From JAVBPA01 sp031549925 (GTDB lineage Bacteria > Bacillota > Clostridia > Oscillospirales > CAG-272), in the NCBI GenBank assembly GCA_031549925.1, contig JAVBPA010000009.1, positions 1-26,252 of the forward strand: 26,252 nt of DNA, written 5' to 3'. The position numbers were made by a program, and so were the translations under genes. The notes under the pieces are model-generated. The model searched no databases. It had not been told where the DNA came from and worked only from the letters and a program-made list of their open reading frames with translations. Below, piece by piece: positions 14,796 through 23,511 of the stretch; position 1 is the first letter of the stretch; each line of letters opens with the position of its first letter.

Positions 14796-14823
14796 ATTAT
14801 ACGCAATTAAATATAAAAGTCAA
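14796..14823 (-). promoter_or_regulatory. Promoter of the peroxidase-TSCPD operon
   Basis: On the minus strand, -35 TTGACT (14818-14823), a 16-base spacer and -10 TATAAT (14796-14801). The -10 lies in a perfect 10-base palindrome (tataattata), a possible but unproven regulator site. Confidence 0.72.
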
Positions 14824-14911
14824 GGCTTTTTTGAAATTATTTTAATTATTTTATATTATAATTTGTAAACGACTAAAAATATTATCGTTTAAAGTCAAAA
14901 TAAAAAAGCAT

Positions 14912-14940
14912 TTGACAATTATATGTATGCGTGATATACT
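14912..14940 (+). promoter_or_regulatory. Promoter of the YerB-like lipoprotein gene
   Basis: -35 TTGACA (14912-14917), a 17-base spacer and -10 TATACT (14935-14940). The leader would be about 170 bases and contains no gene or recognised RNA motif. Confidence 0.72.
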
Positions 14941-15118
14941 AGCGGGTAAACAATATTCCTCTTATTTCGTGAGTTGATTAAAATTGACAAAATTATTAAT
15001 TGATTTTGCGTTGGGGTTTGAAACACAAATAAAACATTATAATTTTAAAATGAATGTTTGACTTGTTTTTGTATTGTGAATAAAAATAATTATGATTGTT
15101 ATAAGGAGCACTTTTATT

Positions 15119-16414
15119 TTGTCAAAAAATAAGATTATATTACGCTGTACTTGCGTACTTTTTATACTTTTTTTAATGATATTTACCATTATTTCCTGCA
15201 ATAAATCGGAAGAATTACAATCAGATGTAAGTGATTCAGGTGATATATCGGAAAGCGAAACTTTCACGGATGCCCTTACCGATACCGCGGAAACCGAAAC
15301 AGAGGAAATAATTGAACCTGTTACTATTCCGGAAGAAGATGAAGAAGTTATAACCGAGGTTGATACTAACCTAATTGAAACAGAAGAAACCAAAGAAGTT
15401 TTTATACCTGTATCAAACGATCCCAAAACACTTCTTCCGAAAGCTGAACGTTTAACTTCCAACTTTATAAATATGCTGACAGGGGAAGCTGCTACAGAGG
15501 AAGAATATTACCGCCGTCCTATGGCAATTATGATAAATAATATCAAAAAAAGCCTGCCGCAGATAGGAATCAGTCAAGCTGACGTTATATATGAATGTAC
15601 TGTTGAAGGCGGACTTACACGCCTTATGATGCTTGTAAACGATTACAGCAGCTGCTCTGAAATAGGATCTATCAGATCATCACGCGAATATTATTTAAAT
15701 TTTGCCGCAAACCATAACGCGATATATATGCACGCAGGGGGAAGCGGAACGGCTTATGACGAAATACAAAGAAGACGTATAAACAATCTTGATTTTGTAA
15801 ACGGCGGGCTTCCCGCAAAATATTGTTACCGCGATGAATGGCGTAAATCCAATATGGGTTACGAACACAGTCTTATGACCGACGGCGAGAGAATTGCGGA
15901 AGCGGTTGCTTATAAAAAATATGAAACTAAAATAAACGATACTTATGTTTCGTCATTTAATTTTGTAGATTATAACGGCGGAATTAATTCGATGAACGGA
16001 GGAGGAGACGCAAAACATGTAATTATTACTTACAATTCCTCTCATTTTCCTCAGTTTATATATACTCCGTCATCCGAAACATATAAAAGATTTCAATATA
16101 ACGGAATGCCTCACATGGACGGCGGAAACGATATACAATTAGAATTTACAAATGTCCTCATATTGAATATGGTTCATTCATATTCGGGGGATTCATACGG
16201 ACATATTTATGTGGAAACCGTCGGTTCCGGTGACGGATATTATATAAGCGGCGGAAAGTACATTCCGATTAAATGGAGTACGGAAGCAAACGACAGACCG
16301 ATGATTCTGACAAATACCGACGGAACTCTTTTGTATATGAACTGCGGTAAAACTTTTGTTAATATTGTAAATGAAAATACTTTTTCATCGGTTAATATGA
16401 ACTATACTAAATAA
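15119..16414 (+). CDS. DUF3048 (YerB-like) lipoprotein
   Basis: The protein has 431 residues from TTG at 15119, chosen because AAGGAG ends 10 bases upstream; an in-frame ATG at 15092 precedes that site. A lipoprotein signal (SKNKIILR, hydrophobic core) ends at I-I-S-C with Cys27. A Thr/Glu-rich acidic linker follows to about residue 95. The DUF3048 domain then shows RPMAIMINNIKKSLPQIGISQADVIYE, EGGLTRLM, EIGSIRSSREYY and HAGGSGTAYDEI-type blocks, and a second C-terminal domain with GDGYYISGGKYIPIKW. YerB proteins are secreted or lipid-anchored; their biochemical role is not established. A strong terminator follows at 16442-16483. Confidence 0.9.
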   Translation: MSKNKIILRCTCVLFILFLMIFTIISCNKSEELQSDVSDSGDISESETFTDALTDTAETETEEIIEPVTIPEEDEEVITEVDTNLIETEETKEVFIPVSNDPKTLLPKAERLTSNFINMLTGEAATEEEYYRRPMAIMINNIKKSLPQIGISQADVIYECTVEGGLTRLMMLVNDYSSCSEIGSIRSSREYYLNFAANHNAIYMHAGGSGTAYDEIQRRRINNLDFVNGGLPAKYCYRDEWRKSNMGYEHSLMTDGERIAEAVAYKKYETKINDTYVSSFNFVDYNGGINSMNGGGDAKHVIITYNSSHFPQFIYTPSSETYKRFQYNGMPHMDGGNDIQLEFTNVLILNMVHSYSGDSYGHIYVETVGSGDGYYISGGKYIPIKWSTEANDRPMILTNTDGTLLYMNCGKTFVNIVNENTFSSVNMNYTK

Positions 16415-16441
16415 TGGCAAAAATCTATATAAATAAAGAAG

Positions 16442-16483
16442 CTCCGGCACAATCGTTTAAACCGAATCGTGCCGGAGTTTTTT
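16442..16483. terminator. Rho-independent terminator between convergent genes
   Basis: A 9-base G+C-rich stem (ctccggcac at 16442-16450 with gtgccggag at 16469-16477) is followed by six T on the plus strand. On the minus strand the stem is followed by a weaker T-rich stretch, so it may also serve the GGDEF gene. Confidence 0.9.
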
Positions 16484-16513
16484 CGCAAATAATTTCAGCT
16501 GTAAATTTAAATT

Positions 16514-19500
16514 CTATTGCAAAGTAAAAGTAATAATATATTTATTTTTAGTATATAATTCATCCTGCCAGCGTACAATTACCGCTCTGTATAAACGCAT
16601 ATCTCCGTTTGGAGCGCGAAGCTTAATATTTAATGTTTCTCTTGTCAGTGATTGTTCCCTAACAAGCAAATAAAACTTTTCACGGAGTTTTTCTATTTCC
16701 GAAATTTCGGCGACGGAATCATCACGCAGTATCTTCCAAAGGGAACGATCGTCGTAAGCACCGCTTACATGTTCATTTATATACTGGTCATATTTAAAAG
16801 TTTCACTGCCGCCGTCATATTCGACAACAAATATTTCCGCGCTGTTTAATATATACTTGTAACGGTTTTCTTCTTCGCTTTGTTGTTTCAGATAATTGTT
16901 TTGAATACGCAGCTTGGTATTTTCATTTATAGTTATTAAGTTTACAATACGCCGTTTTAATATTCTCAAATCGATGGGTTTACGGATAAAATCAGCGGCT
17001 CCGAGATCAATTGCGTGAAATTCCAGTTCTTCATCGTCATTGTTTGTTATAATTATAATAGGAACTTCGTTTACTTTGCGGTTTTCTTTAATATGCCTCA
17101 AAATATCAAATCCGTCAATTCCCGGCATGATTATATCAAGCAATATCAATGAAATATTATCCCCGTAACGGCGTATATGCTGCATTGCTTCATATCCGTT
17201 TTTGGCTTCGATAATCAAAAATTCTTCGCTTAACATATCTTTTATAATTTCGCGCCCGACATTGTCATCATCCACTAATAATATTAACGGCTTTGTTTTT
17301 TCAAGCTTGCCGGAATTTCCGTTTTTATTTTCGTTTGAAATTTCACCGGGTTCAAAATTTCTTTTTTGAGTCATAGAATCATAGTAAAAAGCCAGATTAT
17401 TTTTATTATTTTGTTTTACATTATAGAGTGCGATATCCGCTTTTTCATATAATTCTTCAAAAATCATACCGTTTTTAGGATAAATAGAAATACCGATACT
17501 GGCGGAAATGACAACAGAATCCCCGATTTTTCTGTGGATACATTCGCATATTTGTCTTGCTTTCTTTTCTATTGCCGTTTCATACGGAATATCGAGCAGA
17601 AAAATCATAAATTCATCGCCGCCTATACGCGCTATCAAATCTTTTGCGCGGAGTACCGAACGTATATAACGTGCTATATCAACTAATACTTTATCTCCCG
17701 CTCCGTGTCCCAAAGTATCGTTTACCAATTTAAAATTGTCAATATCTATCATAAACAGAGCATGCTGGTTTTCGGTTGATGAAACGGATAATATATTATT
17801 GATTTTCTCGATAAAAGCGGAACGGTTTAACAAATGGGTAAGCGGATCTTCCTCGGAACGTTGTTTTATTTCAAGTTCCTCAAGCTTTGTTTCGTTTATA
17901 TCCTCAAATAAAATATAAGCTTTAATATCTGTGGAATTTGAATAACCCACAAGCTGAATCGATAATCTGATCCAAATAGGACTGCCGTTTTTGTCTAGTA
18001 TCCTGAGCTCGCTTTTAAACGAATATGATCCCGCGTAATATGCCGAAATTAATTTTTCGCGGTTCATAACGAGATGATAATTTTCTTTATCCTCCTCATA
18101 AATATAATGGTTTGTTATATAAATGGTGCGGTTATTAAAATTATCCATTTCAGCTATGAATTTTACATCGAGCAGATTTCCCTCGGTGCTTTCCGATACA
18201 TCCTTTGTCAGATTATATTCGAAAAGGGCGAATTTATTATAGGGGATAGATTCAATTGATTGTCTCCACTTTTCGTATGCGATTTCCATTTCTCTGATTC
18301 TGGTTACATTTTCTAAAACAATGATTGCGCGAAGCGGATTATTACGGTAATCAAATATTGTATCGTAGGTAATCTTTAGCCATATATTATCTTTTTTGGA
18401 AGTCACTATATGCAATATAGCCAAACCGTCCGGAATTCCGCTGTTCATATCATTGCAAAACTTTTTGAAATCCTCGATACTCTCTTCCGCGATAATATCA
18501 TTATCAAAAAGCGAATTAGGTATGTCTGCCATGATATCCGGTAAACCGTTCTGGGTAGCGAACGAAGATGATATTTTTAAAATATGTCCGTCAAAATCGT
18601 AATTTCCGACAGCTTTTTCGCTTCTGCGGATAGCTATTTCCGATTCTCTGATACTTATACGAAGATGATCGGTTTCTTTGTTTAAAACATCGCGGAATTG
18701 TTTTTCACGTAAAACAACAAGAAAAATCGCACATAAAGCAAAGCTTGTCGTTATTGCTGTCAAAATAAATCCGCTGTTTTTTTGTGTTGTCACTTCCGCT
18801 TCTATAATATCACCCGGTATAGCATTGACTATGAACCATTTGTGACCGTATAAATTCAAGTTTTCAATCGGTTTGAATACAACAAAGCGCGTTCTTTCGT
18901 CGCCCATATCAATGTTAAAAGTACCGGAATTCCCGGCTTTCAGATTTGAAAGATATTTCTCGGCAGAATAACCGTTTCCGTATTTTACCGCATCCAAAAC
19001 ATTAAATATATTAGAGCTTGAGGTAATATAGTTTACATTGCTGCTTTCTATTATTACGTTCCCGTTTTGGTCGCATATATATGTATAACCGCGTCTTTCA
19101 TATAATTCAAGCTTTATAATATCCTGTATGTATGTTTTATCGGCTATTCCGAAAATAACAAATTTTTCGCCTTCATAATTGATATACGGTACAGATAAAT
19201 ATATGGAAGTTGTTCCGATGGTATTTCCGTTTTTAATACATTCGACGGCACGGTTTCCCTCTGCGGCTTTTTTGTAATATGCGGATTCTGAAACGTTTTG
19301 TTTTGTGTTGTCATTAAAATACGCTGTTCCGTCACTTGAAACAATTGCGATTTTATCAAAATGAGATTTGCTTATCACTGTTGATAGTCTTGATGTATAT
19401 TTAACAAAGTCATCATTTGCATGAGGGTCAATCATTGTTATAATTGAATTCAGCAGCGCGAACTGGTTTTCAATTGCGGATTCTATATTATACGACTGCA

Positions 19501-19687
19501 TTTCCGCAGAATCTGTTAATACATCTTCAACCTGATTGTTTATATAATTTACAGCCTGAATATTATTGACTATGAGAGTTATAGCTGTTCCTGCTATTAA
19601 AAGCATAGAAACTATTAAAGCAATAATTATCCCATGATTTGTGCTTTTTGCGGAATCATTATTATTATGATTTATCACCAATAACAT
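16514..19687 (-). CDS. Membrane diguanylate cyclase: Cache-PAS-PAS-GGDEF-REC-PAS
   Basis: This 1057-residue signalling protein has TM1 (about 19-41), an extracytoplasmic double-Cache-like sensor (about 50-300) and TM2 (305-326). Two PAS-like regions follow (about 345-465 and 475-600). The GGDEF domain (612-770) has an intact R-I-G-G-D-E-F (motif 689-693) and an inhibitory RxxD site (R680-A-K-D683) exactly five residues before it. The receiver domain (799-918) has acidic D806-D808, phosphoacceptor D851 and K903, and a PAS-like C-terminus spans 935-1057. It should make c-di-GMP with product inhibition. The receiver after the cyclase is unusual, and no histidine kinase is adjacent. GGGG abuts the ATG, so TTG at 19681 or GTG at 19678 may be the true start. 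It is divergent from the sigma gene. Confidence 0.9.
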   Translation of the reverse strand: MLLVINHNNNDSAKSTNHGIIIALIVSMLLIAGTAITLIVNNIQAVNYINNQVEDVLTDSAEMQSYNIESAIENQFALLNSIITMIDPHANDDFVKYTSRLSTVISKSHFDKIAIVSSDGTAYFNDNTKQNVSESAYYKKAAEGNRAVECIKNGNTIGTTSIYLSVPYINYEGEKFVIFGIADKTYIQDIIKLELYERRGYTYICDQNGNVIIESSNVNYITSSSNIFNVLDAVKYGNGYSAEKYLSNLKAGNSGTFNIDMGDERTRFVVFKPIENLNLYGHKWFIVNAIPGDIIEAEVTTQKNSGFILTAITTSFALCAIFLVVLREKQFRDVLNKETDHLRISIRESEIAIRRSEKAVGNYDFDGHILKISSSFATQNGLPDIMADIPNSLFDNDIIAEESIEDFKKFCNDMNSGIPDGLAILHIVTSKKDNIWLKITYDTIFDYRNNPLRAIIVLENVTRIREMEIAYEKWRQSIESIPYNKFALFEYNLTKDVSESTEGNLLDVKFIAEMDNFNNRTIYITNHYIYEEDKENYHLVMNREKLISAYYAGSYSFKSELRILDKNGSPIWIRLSIQLVGYSNSTDIKAYILFEDINETKLEELEIKQRSEEDPLTHLLNRSAFIEKINNILSVSSTENQHALFMIDIDNFKLVNDTLGHGAGDKVLVDIARYIRSVLRAKDLIARIGGDEFMIFLLDIPYETAIEKKARQICECIHRKIGDSVVISASIGISIYPKNGMIFEELYEKADIALYNVKQNNKNNLAFYYDSMTQKRNFEPGEISNENKNGNSGKLEKTKPLILLVDDDNVGREIIKDMLSEEFLIIEAKNGYEAMQHIRRYGDNISLILLDIIMPGIDGFDILRHIKENRKVNEVPIIIITNNDDEELEFHAIDLGAADFIRKPIDLRILKRRIVNLITINENTKLRIQNNYLKQQSEEENRYKYILNSAEIFVVEYDGGSETFKYDQYINEHVSGAYDDRSLWKILRDDSVAEISEIEKLREKFYLLVREQSLTRETLNIKLRAPNGDMRLYRAVIVRWQDELYTKNKYIITFTLQ

Positions 19688-19756
19688 CCCCGTTTCAGAG
19701 TGTAATAATAAAATGTTTTAATATTATGTGAATAAAGTTTATTCAATTAATTACTC

Positions 19757-19785
19757 ATTATACTATATATAAAGAATAAAGTCAA
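19757..19785 (-). promoter_or_regulatory. Promoter of the diguanylate cyclase gene
   Basis: On the minus strand, -35 TTGACT (19780-19785), a 17-base spacer and -10 TATAAT (19757-19762). The leader is about 65 bases. Confidence 0.8.
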
Positions 19786-19850
19786 CACATAAACAAATTA
19801 ATAAATGTATAATAACTTAATTCCAAAATGTATTTCATACAGGAACATTC

Positions 19851-20360
19851 ATGCCGATGATAATAGGTGAAATAAGAAGGTATTTACGTGATAATAATAC
19901 TTTAAGGGTCAGCCGTTCTATGCGTGATCTGGCATATAAAGCTCTTTCCGCACGCGAAGTATTATCAAGAAAAAACGGACGAGAAGCAACAATCGAAGAA
20001 ATTACGGAATATTTAAATAACAACGAAATACCGGCAAAAAAAGAGGATATAACCGAAGCCCTTGAATCCATTATCGAGCCTATATCATTATACGATCCCG
20101 TTTGGGGAGACGGCAAAGAGGACGCTATGTTTGTCATGGATCAAATCAGCGATGTTAATAATACTGATGAAACATGGCTTGATGATATTGCTTTAAGAGA
20201 AGCGATGAAAAAGTTAAACGACAGAGAAAAAAACATTATTAATATGAGATTCTTCAAAGGGCGCACACAAATGGAAATTGCCGAAGAAATCGGAATATCC
20301 CAGGCTCAGGTTTCAAGACTGGAAAAAGGCGCGCTTGAAAGACTGAAGAAAAATATGTAA
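19851..20360 (+). CDS. Sigma-G-like sigma-70 factor lacking its N-terminal part
   Basis: This 169-residue protein matches the C-terminal two thirds of the forespore factor sigma-G. It starts at PMIIGEIRRYLRDNN and runs through VSRSMRDLAYKAL (end of region 2), region 3 (about 40-75), VMDQISD, and region 4 (120-165) with the helix-turn-helix QMEIAEEIGISQAQVSRLEK. Sigma-G is usually near 257 residues, so regions 1.2 to 2.3 (core binding and promoter melting) are missing. The upstream in-frame sequence reaches a stop nine codons before the ATG and shows only a short possible remnant. AGGA is 6 bases before the ATG, so it can be translated. It may be a decayed gene, an anti-sigma-like fragment or an assembly fault. 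Confidence 0.85.
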   Translation: MPMIIGEIRRYLRDNNTLRVSRSMRDLAYKALSAREVLSRKNGREATIEEITEYLNNNEIPAKKEDITEALESIIEPISLYDPVWGDGKEDAMFVMDQISDVNNTDETWLDDIALREAMKKLNDREKNIINMRFFKGRTQMEIAEEIGISQAQVSRLEKGALERLKKNM

Positions 20361-20582
20361 TACATTTTATAAATATCCGGATATACGCGTTGACAATAAA
20401 CTTTTTACGAGATCTTAAAATTTTAGTTCACAATTTCGGAAAACAAAATTTTTTCGCAATTAGAACTGAAAATGTTAATCCCGCAGGAGGTTTTACAGAT
20501 CAAAGCGATTCCGGATTTTTTATTAGGTTATAATTATTAATTTATTTATGAATATTTATTATAATTTTATGTAAATAAATTA

Positions 20583-20611
20583 TTGACATAAATCTGCTTA
20601 TCATATAAAAT
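20583..20611 (+). promoter_or_regulatory. Probable promoter of the ECF S component operon
   Basis: -35 TTGACA (20583-20588), 17 bases and -10 TAAAAT (20606-20611); a TATAAA at 20604 with a 15-base spacer is the alternative. The leader is about 25 bases. The interval 20361-20582 holds no supported gene or recognised riboswitch. Confidence 0.5.
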
Positions 20612-20641
20612 TATATACACATATTTTTTCAGGAGGTCATT

Positions 20642-21304
20642 ATGCAAAAGAAAAGCAATCATCAAATGATGTTAAGACATAAATCAATATTATTTTTAAC
20701 ACAATTTTCAATATTGCTGGCGATTCTGGCTATCATATGTTTTACTCCTCTCGGTTCAATTCCGATAGGACCGCTTGTCGCTACAATCGCACATATTCCG
20801 GTTATAATAACCGCTATAAATTTGGGCGTAGGTGCGGGTTCTTTAATGGGATTTTTTGCGGGGCTGTTTTCATTTATAGTATGGAGCTTTATGCCCCCTA
20901 ATCCGGCAATTGCATTTGTTTTTACTCCTTTTCACGCGCCCGGAAACGCGCTGAGCCTTGTTATATGTTTCGTTCCGCGTATACTTATCGGGACAAGCGC
21001 GGGTCTTTTATTTAAAGCGATAAATTATTATGCTGGAAAATCCAAAATATTAGATACACTTTCTTATATAATAGCAAGCGTTTGCGGTTCGCTTGTAAAT
21101 ACTGTTTTTGTTTTGGGCGGAATATATTTATTTTTCGGCCGCCTTTATGCCGAATCACTCGGTTTAAGCTATGATATTCTTATCGGGTTGTTAATGGGTG
21201 TAGTCGGAACAAACGGTGTTTTGGAGCTTATAATAGCGGCGGTAGTTGCATATGCAGTTTGCAAACCTATACGTAAATTTATTTTGCATACAGATACGCA
21301 TTGA
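20642..21304 (+). CDS. ECF transporter S component (PanT/DUF3816-like)
   Basis: This 220-residue, six-helix-type membrane protein has the signature of vitamin-binding S components: FTPLGSIPIGPLVATIAHIP-type first loop, a glycine-rich second segment (LGVGAGSLMGFFAGLFSFI), FVFTPF, CFVPRILIGTSAGLLFK and a GSLVNTVFVLGGIYLF helix. These blocks resemble the pantothenate-type family. It would capture a vitamin or precursor and dock on a shared EcfAAT module not in this window. AGGAGGT lies 4 to 5 bases before the ATG. It is followed after 24 bases by the PHP gene, suggesting an operon. The substrate is not determinable from sequence alone. Confidence 0.88.
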   Translation: MQKKSNHQMMLRHKSILFLTQFSILLAILAIICFTPLGSIPIGPLVATIAHIPVIITAINLGVGAGSLMGFFAGLFSFIVWSFMPPNPAIAFVFTPFHAPGNALSLVICFVPRILIGTSAGLLFKAINYYAGKSKILDTLSYIIASVCGSLVNTVFVLGGIYLFFGRLYAESLGLSYDILIGLLMGVVGTNGVLELIIAAVVAYAVCKPIRKFILHTDTH

Positions 21305-21328
21305 AACCGTATATTTATATAAATTTAT

Positions 21329-22009
21329 ATGCAAGAAAAAAATTTTATATATAAAACAGAAACGCATTGCCATACATCCGAAGTATCGCGCTGCAGCATT
21401 ATAAGCGGAAATGATTTAGCGGAATTTTATTATAGTGCCGGTTATTCCGCAATTGTCGTAACAGATCATTTTTTAAACGGAAATACAACGGTTCCGCGCG
21501 GTCTTGCGTGGGATAAAAGTATTGATTTGTTTTGTCTCGGGTATCAAAACGCTCATGCAGCCGGAAAAAAAATCGGAATTGAAGTATTATTCGGCTGGGA
21601 ATATTCATATCAGGGTGCGGATTTTCTTACATACGGTTTGGACGAAAATTGGCTTTATGATCACAGTGATATGATGACTTGGTCTTTAAACGAATACTTA
21701 GACAAAACAAGAGCCGACGGAGCCGCCATAGTACACGCTCATCCGTTCAGAACAGCGGATTATATACCGATGATACATTTAAATCCTATGCGTATAGACG
21801 CTGTTGAAACGTTAAACGCTTCAATGAAAGACGATGTTAATGAACGGGCTGACTGGTATGCCGAAAGCTATTCGAAAAAAAAATTCCATGGTTCCGACAA
21901 TCATTCGGGACCCGGGCGTCCTCTTGCTGGGATTTATACAGATATTAAAATAACCGCAACAAAAGACTTTGCCGAAATAATAAAAAACGGAAACTATCTG
22001 CTTTTTTAA
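21329..22009 (+). CDS. PHP-domain metallophosphoesterase
   Basis: This 226-residue protein has the four PHP motifs: H13-C-H15 (KTETHCHT), TD46-H47, a W-E91 segment, H136-A-H138-PF and GSD190-N-H192. They would bind a tri-metal centre for hydrolysis of a phosphoester or nucleotide. The protein is full length for stand-alone PHP enzymes. No Shine-Dalgarno is visible before the ATG; the upstream 24 bases are very AT-rich, so translation may couple to the ECF S component gene. Substrate unknown. Repeat copy C and a strong terminator follow. Confidence 0.88.
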   Translation: MQEKNFIYKTETHCHTSEVSRCSIISGNDLAEFYYSAGYSAIVVTDHFLNGNTTVPRGLAWDKSIDLFCLGYQNAHAAGKKIGIEVLFGWEYSYQGADFLTYGLDENWLYDHSDMMTWSLNEYLDKTRADGAAIVHAHPFRTADYIPMIHLNPMRIDAVETLNASMKDDVNERADWYAESYSKKKFHGSDNHSGPGRPLAGIYTDIKITATKDFAEIIKNGNYLLF

Positions 22010-22010
22010 A

Positions 22011-22060
22011 AGTTTTGCGGAGCTTTTTCAAAAGCGGCCGTTTCTTCGTAATTCCTTGTT
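22011..22060 (-). repeat. Dispersed hairpin repeat, copy C
   Basis: Read on the minus strand it shares AAGGAATTACG, CGCTTTT and AAAAGCTCCGCAAAA with copy B at 11834-11885. It has an extra AAGAAAC-type insertion and a shorter loop, keeping the gctttt/aaaagc hairpin. It begins one base after the PHP gene stop. Confidence 0.75.
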
Positions 22061-22069
22061 TTAAATAAA

Positions 22070-22111
22070 AGGTATGTACAACCGTTTCTTTGTGTACATA
22101 CCTTTTTTTTT
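22070..22111. terminator. Strong bidirectional Rho-independent terminator
   Basis: An 11-base perfect stem, aggtatgtaca (22070-22080) with tgtacatacct (22093-22103), is followed by a run of T to 22111. The minus strand also ends in T-rich sequence. It separates the PHP gene from the convergent nfnB. Confidence 0.93.
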
Positions 22112-22119
22112 ACTAAGCG

Positions 22120-23511
22120 TTATTTTTCATTTGATAAATATTCGTGTATTTTTTGCGCTGCCTGACGCCCGGCTCCCATCGCTAAAATTACGGTTGCCGC
22201 GCCCGTAACAATGTCCCCGCCCGCCCAGACAGCTTTTCTGGTAGTGCTTACCCCGTCCGATGTAACAATACATCCGCGCCGGTCGCTTTCAAGTCCGGGA
22301 GTTGTCGATTTTATCAAAGGATTAGGGCTTGTTCCGATAGCTACAATAACCGTATCAACTTCAATTTCAAATTCCGTTCCTTCAACGGGAAGAAAAGACC
22401 GTTTCCCGGATTCATCTTTTTCGCCTAGCTCCATTTTTATACAAGTCATAGACTTTACGCTTCCGTTATTATCCGCGTTTATTTTAACAGGATTGCAAAG
22501 CAATTTGAATATTATATCTTCCTGCTCCGCATGATGTATTTCTTCGGTTCTCGCAGGCATTTCTTCAAGACCGCGTCTGTAAACAATATATACCTTATCA
22601 GCTCCGAGACGTTTTGCGCATCTCGCGGCGTCCATCGCTACATTCCCCCCGCCGACAACCGCAACCGATTTTCCTTCGCGTACAGGAGTGGCATAATCCT
22701 CTCTGTATGATTTCATTAAGTTTACGCGTGTTAAATATTCATTCGCGCTGTAAACTCCGACACTGTTTTCTCCTTCGATTCCCAAAAACAAAGGCAAACC
22801 GGCTCCGCTGCCGATGAATACGGCGCAAAATCCTTCATCAAACAATTCGTCGACGGTGATAGTCCGCCCTATTATTGTATTTACTTCAATTTTCACGCCG
22901 TTTTTTTTCAAATCGTTAATTTCACGTTCGACAATTGATTTCGGAAGCCGAAATTCCGGAATACCATATGTTAAAACTCCGCCCGCTTTATGCAGAGCTT
23001 CAAAAATTGTAATATCATATCCGTGTCTTGCCAATTCACCGGCGCAGGTAAGAGAAGCGGGTCCGCTTCCTAAAATCGCCACTCGCTTGTTGTTGGGCGG
23101 TGTATTTGTTATAGCACAGCGGTAATTATTATCAGCTGCCCAATCAGCGCAGAACCGTTCCAACCTTCCGATACCGACGCTTTCCCCGTTTTTTATTCTC
23201 ACACATTTGCTTTCGCATTGAGTTTCCTGGGGGCATACACGGCCGCAAACCGAAGGCAGGGAATTTGTTTCTTTTATAATCGAGTAAGCTTTTCCAAAAT
23301 CGCCCTCGGCGGCGGCAGAAATAAAATCCGGAATTTTTACAAAAACCGGACAACCTTCAACGCAGGGACGGTTTTTACAGTTCAAGCATCTTTTGGCTTC
23401 GTTCAAAGCGTCTTCCTCTGTATAACCGAGCGCGACCTCATTCCAGTTTTTATTTCTTGTTTCTGGCGGCTGATGAGGCATTTCTGTTTTATTTTTTTGC
23501 ATATTAGGCAT
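22120..23511 (-). CDS. nfnB: NADH-dependent reduced ferredoxin:NADP+ oxidoreductase, large subunit (NfnB)
   Basis: This 463-residue glutamate-synthase-small-chain-like flavoprotein has two N-terminal iron-sulfur motifs: C42-x2-C45-x4-C50-x3-C54 and C89-x3-C93-x5-C99-x3-C103. An FAD-binding GSGPASLTCA (148-157), an NADP-type VAVVGGGNVAMDAA block and a C-terminal AGGDIVTGAATVILAMGAGR FAD motif follow. Alone it could be called GltD, but the overlapping upstream gene is the NfnA partner and no large GltB is present. The electron-bifurcating transhydrogenase is therefore the better reading. It couples NADH, reduced ferredoxin and NADP+ in the cytoplasm. Its ATG overlaps the nfnA stop by 8 bases. 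Confidence 0.9.
   Translation of the reverse strand: MPNMQKNKTEMPHQPPETRNKNWNEVALGYTEEDALNEAKRCLNCKNRPCVEGCPVFVKIPDFISAAAEGDFGKAYSIIKETNSLPSVCGRVCPQETQCESKCVRIKNGESVGIGRLERFCADWAADNNYRCAITNTPPNNKRVAILGSGPASLTCAGELARHGYDITIFEALHKAGGVLTYGIPEFRLPKSIVEREINDLKKNGVKIEVNTIIGRTITVDELFDEGFCAVFIGSGAGLPLFLGIEGENSVGVYSANEYLTRVNLMKSYREDYATPVREGKSVAVVGGGNVAMDAARCAKRLGADKVYIVYRRGLEEMPARTEEIHHAEQEDIIFKLLCNPVKINADNNGSVKSMTCIKMELGEKDESGKRSFLPVEGTEFEIEVDTVIVAIGTSPNPLIKSTTPGLESDRRGCIVTSDGVSTTRKAVWAGGDIVTGAATVILAMGAGRQAAQKIHEYLSNEK

Noticed and set aside
14784..14806. Possible PerR box at the peroxidase promoter
   Set aside because: Only the left half fits the PerR consensus; the perfect palindrome is just 10 AT-only bases, too weak to call in this AT-rich DNA.
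20390..20533. A 47-codon open frame starting at TTG after the sigma-G-like gene
   Set aside because: Its last 25 residues look protein-like, but there is no Shine-Dalgarno and no recognisable domain. It could be a gene remnant, but I cannot support it.
20361..20582. Possible vitamin riboswitch upstream of the ECF S component gene
   Set aside because: I looked for folate-, pantothenate- and c-di-GMP-type conserved motifs and saw none, and the likely promoter lies downstream of this region.
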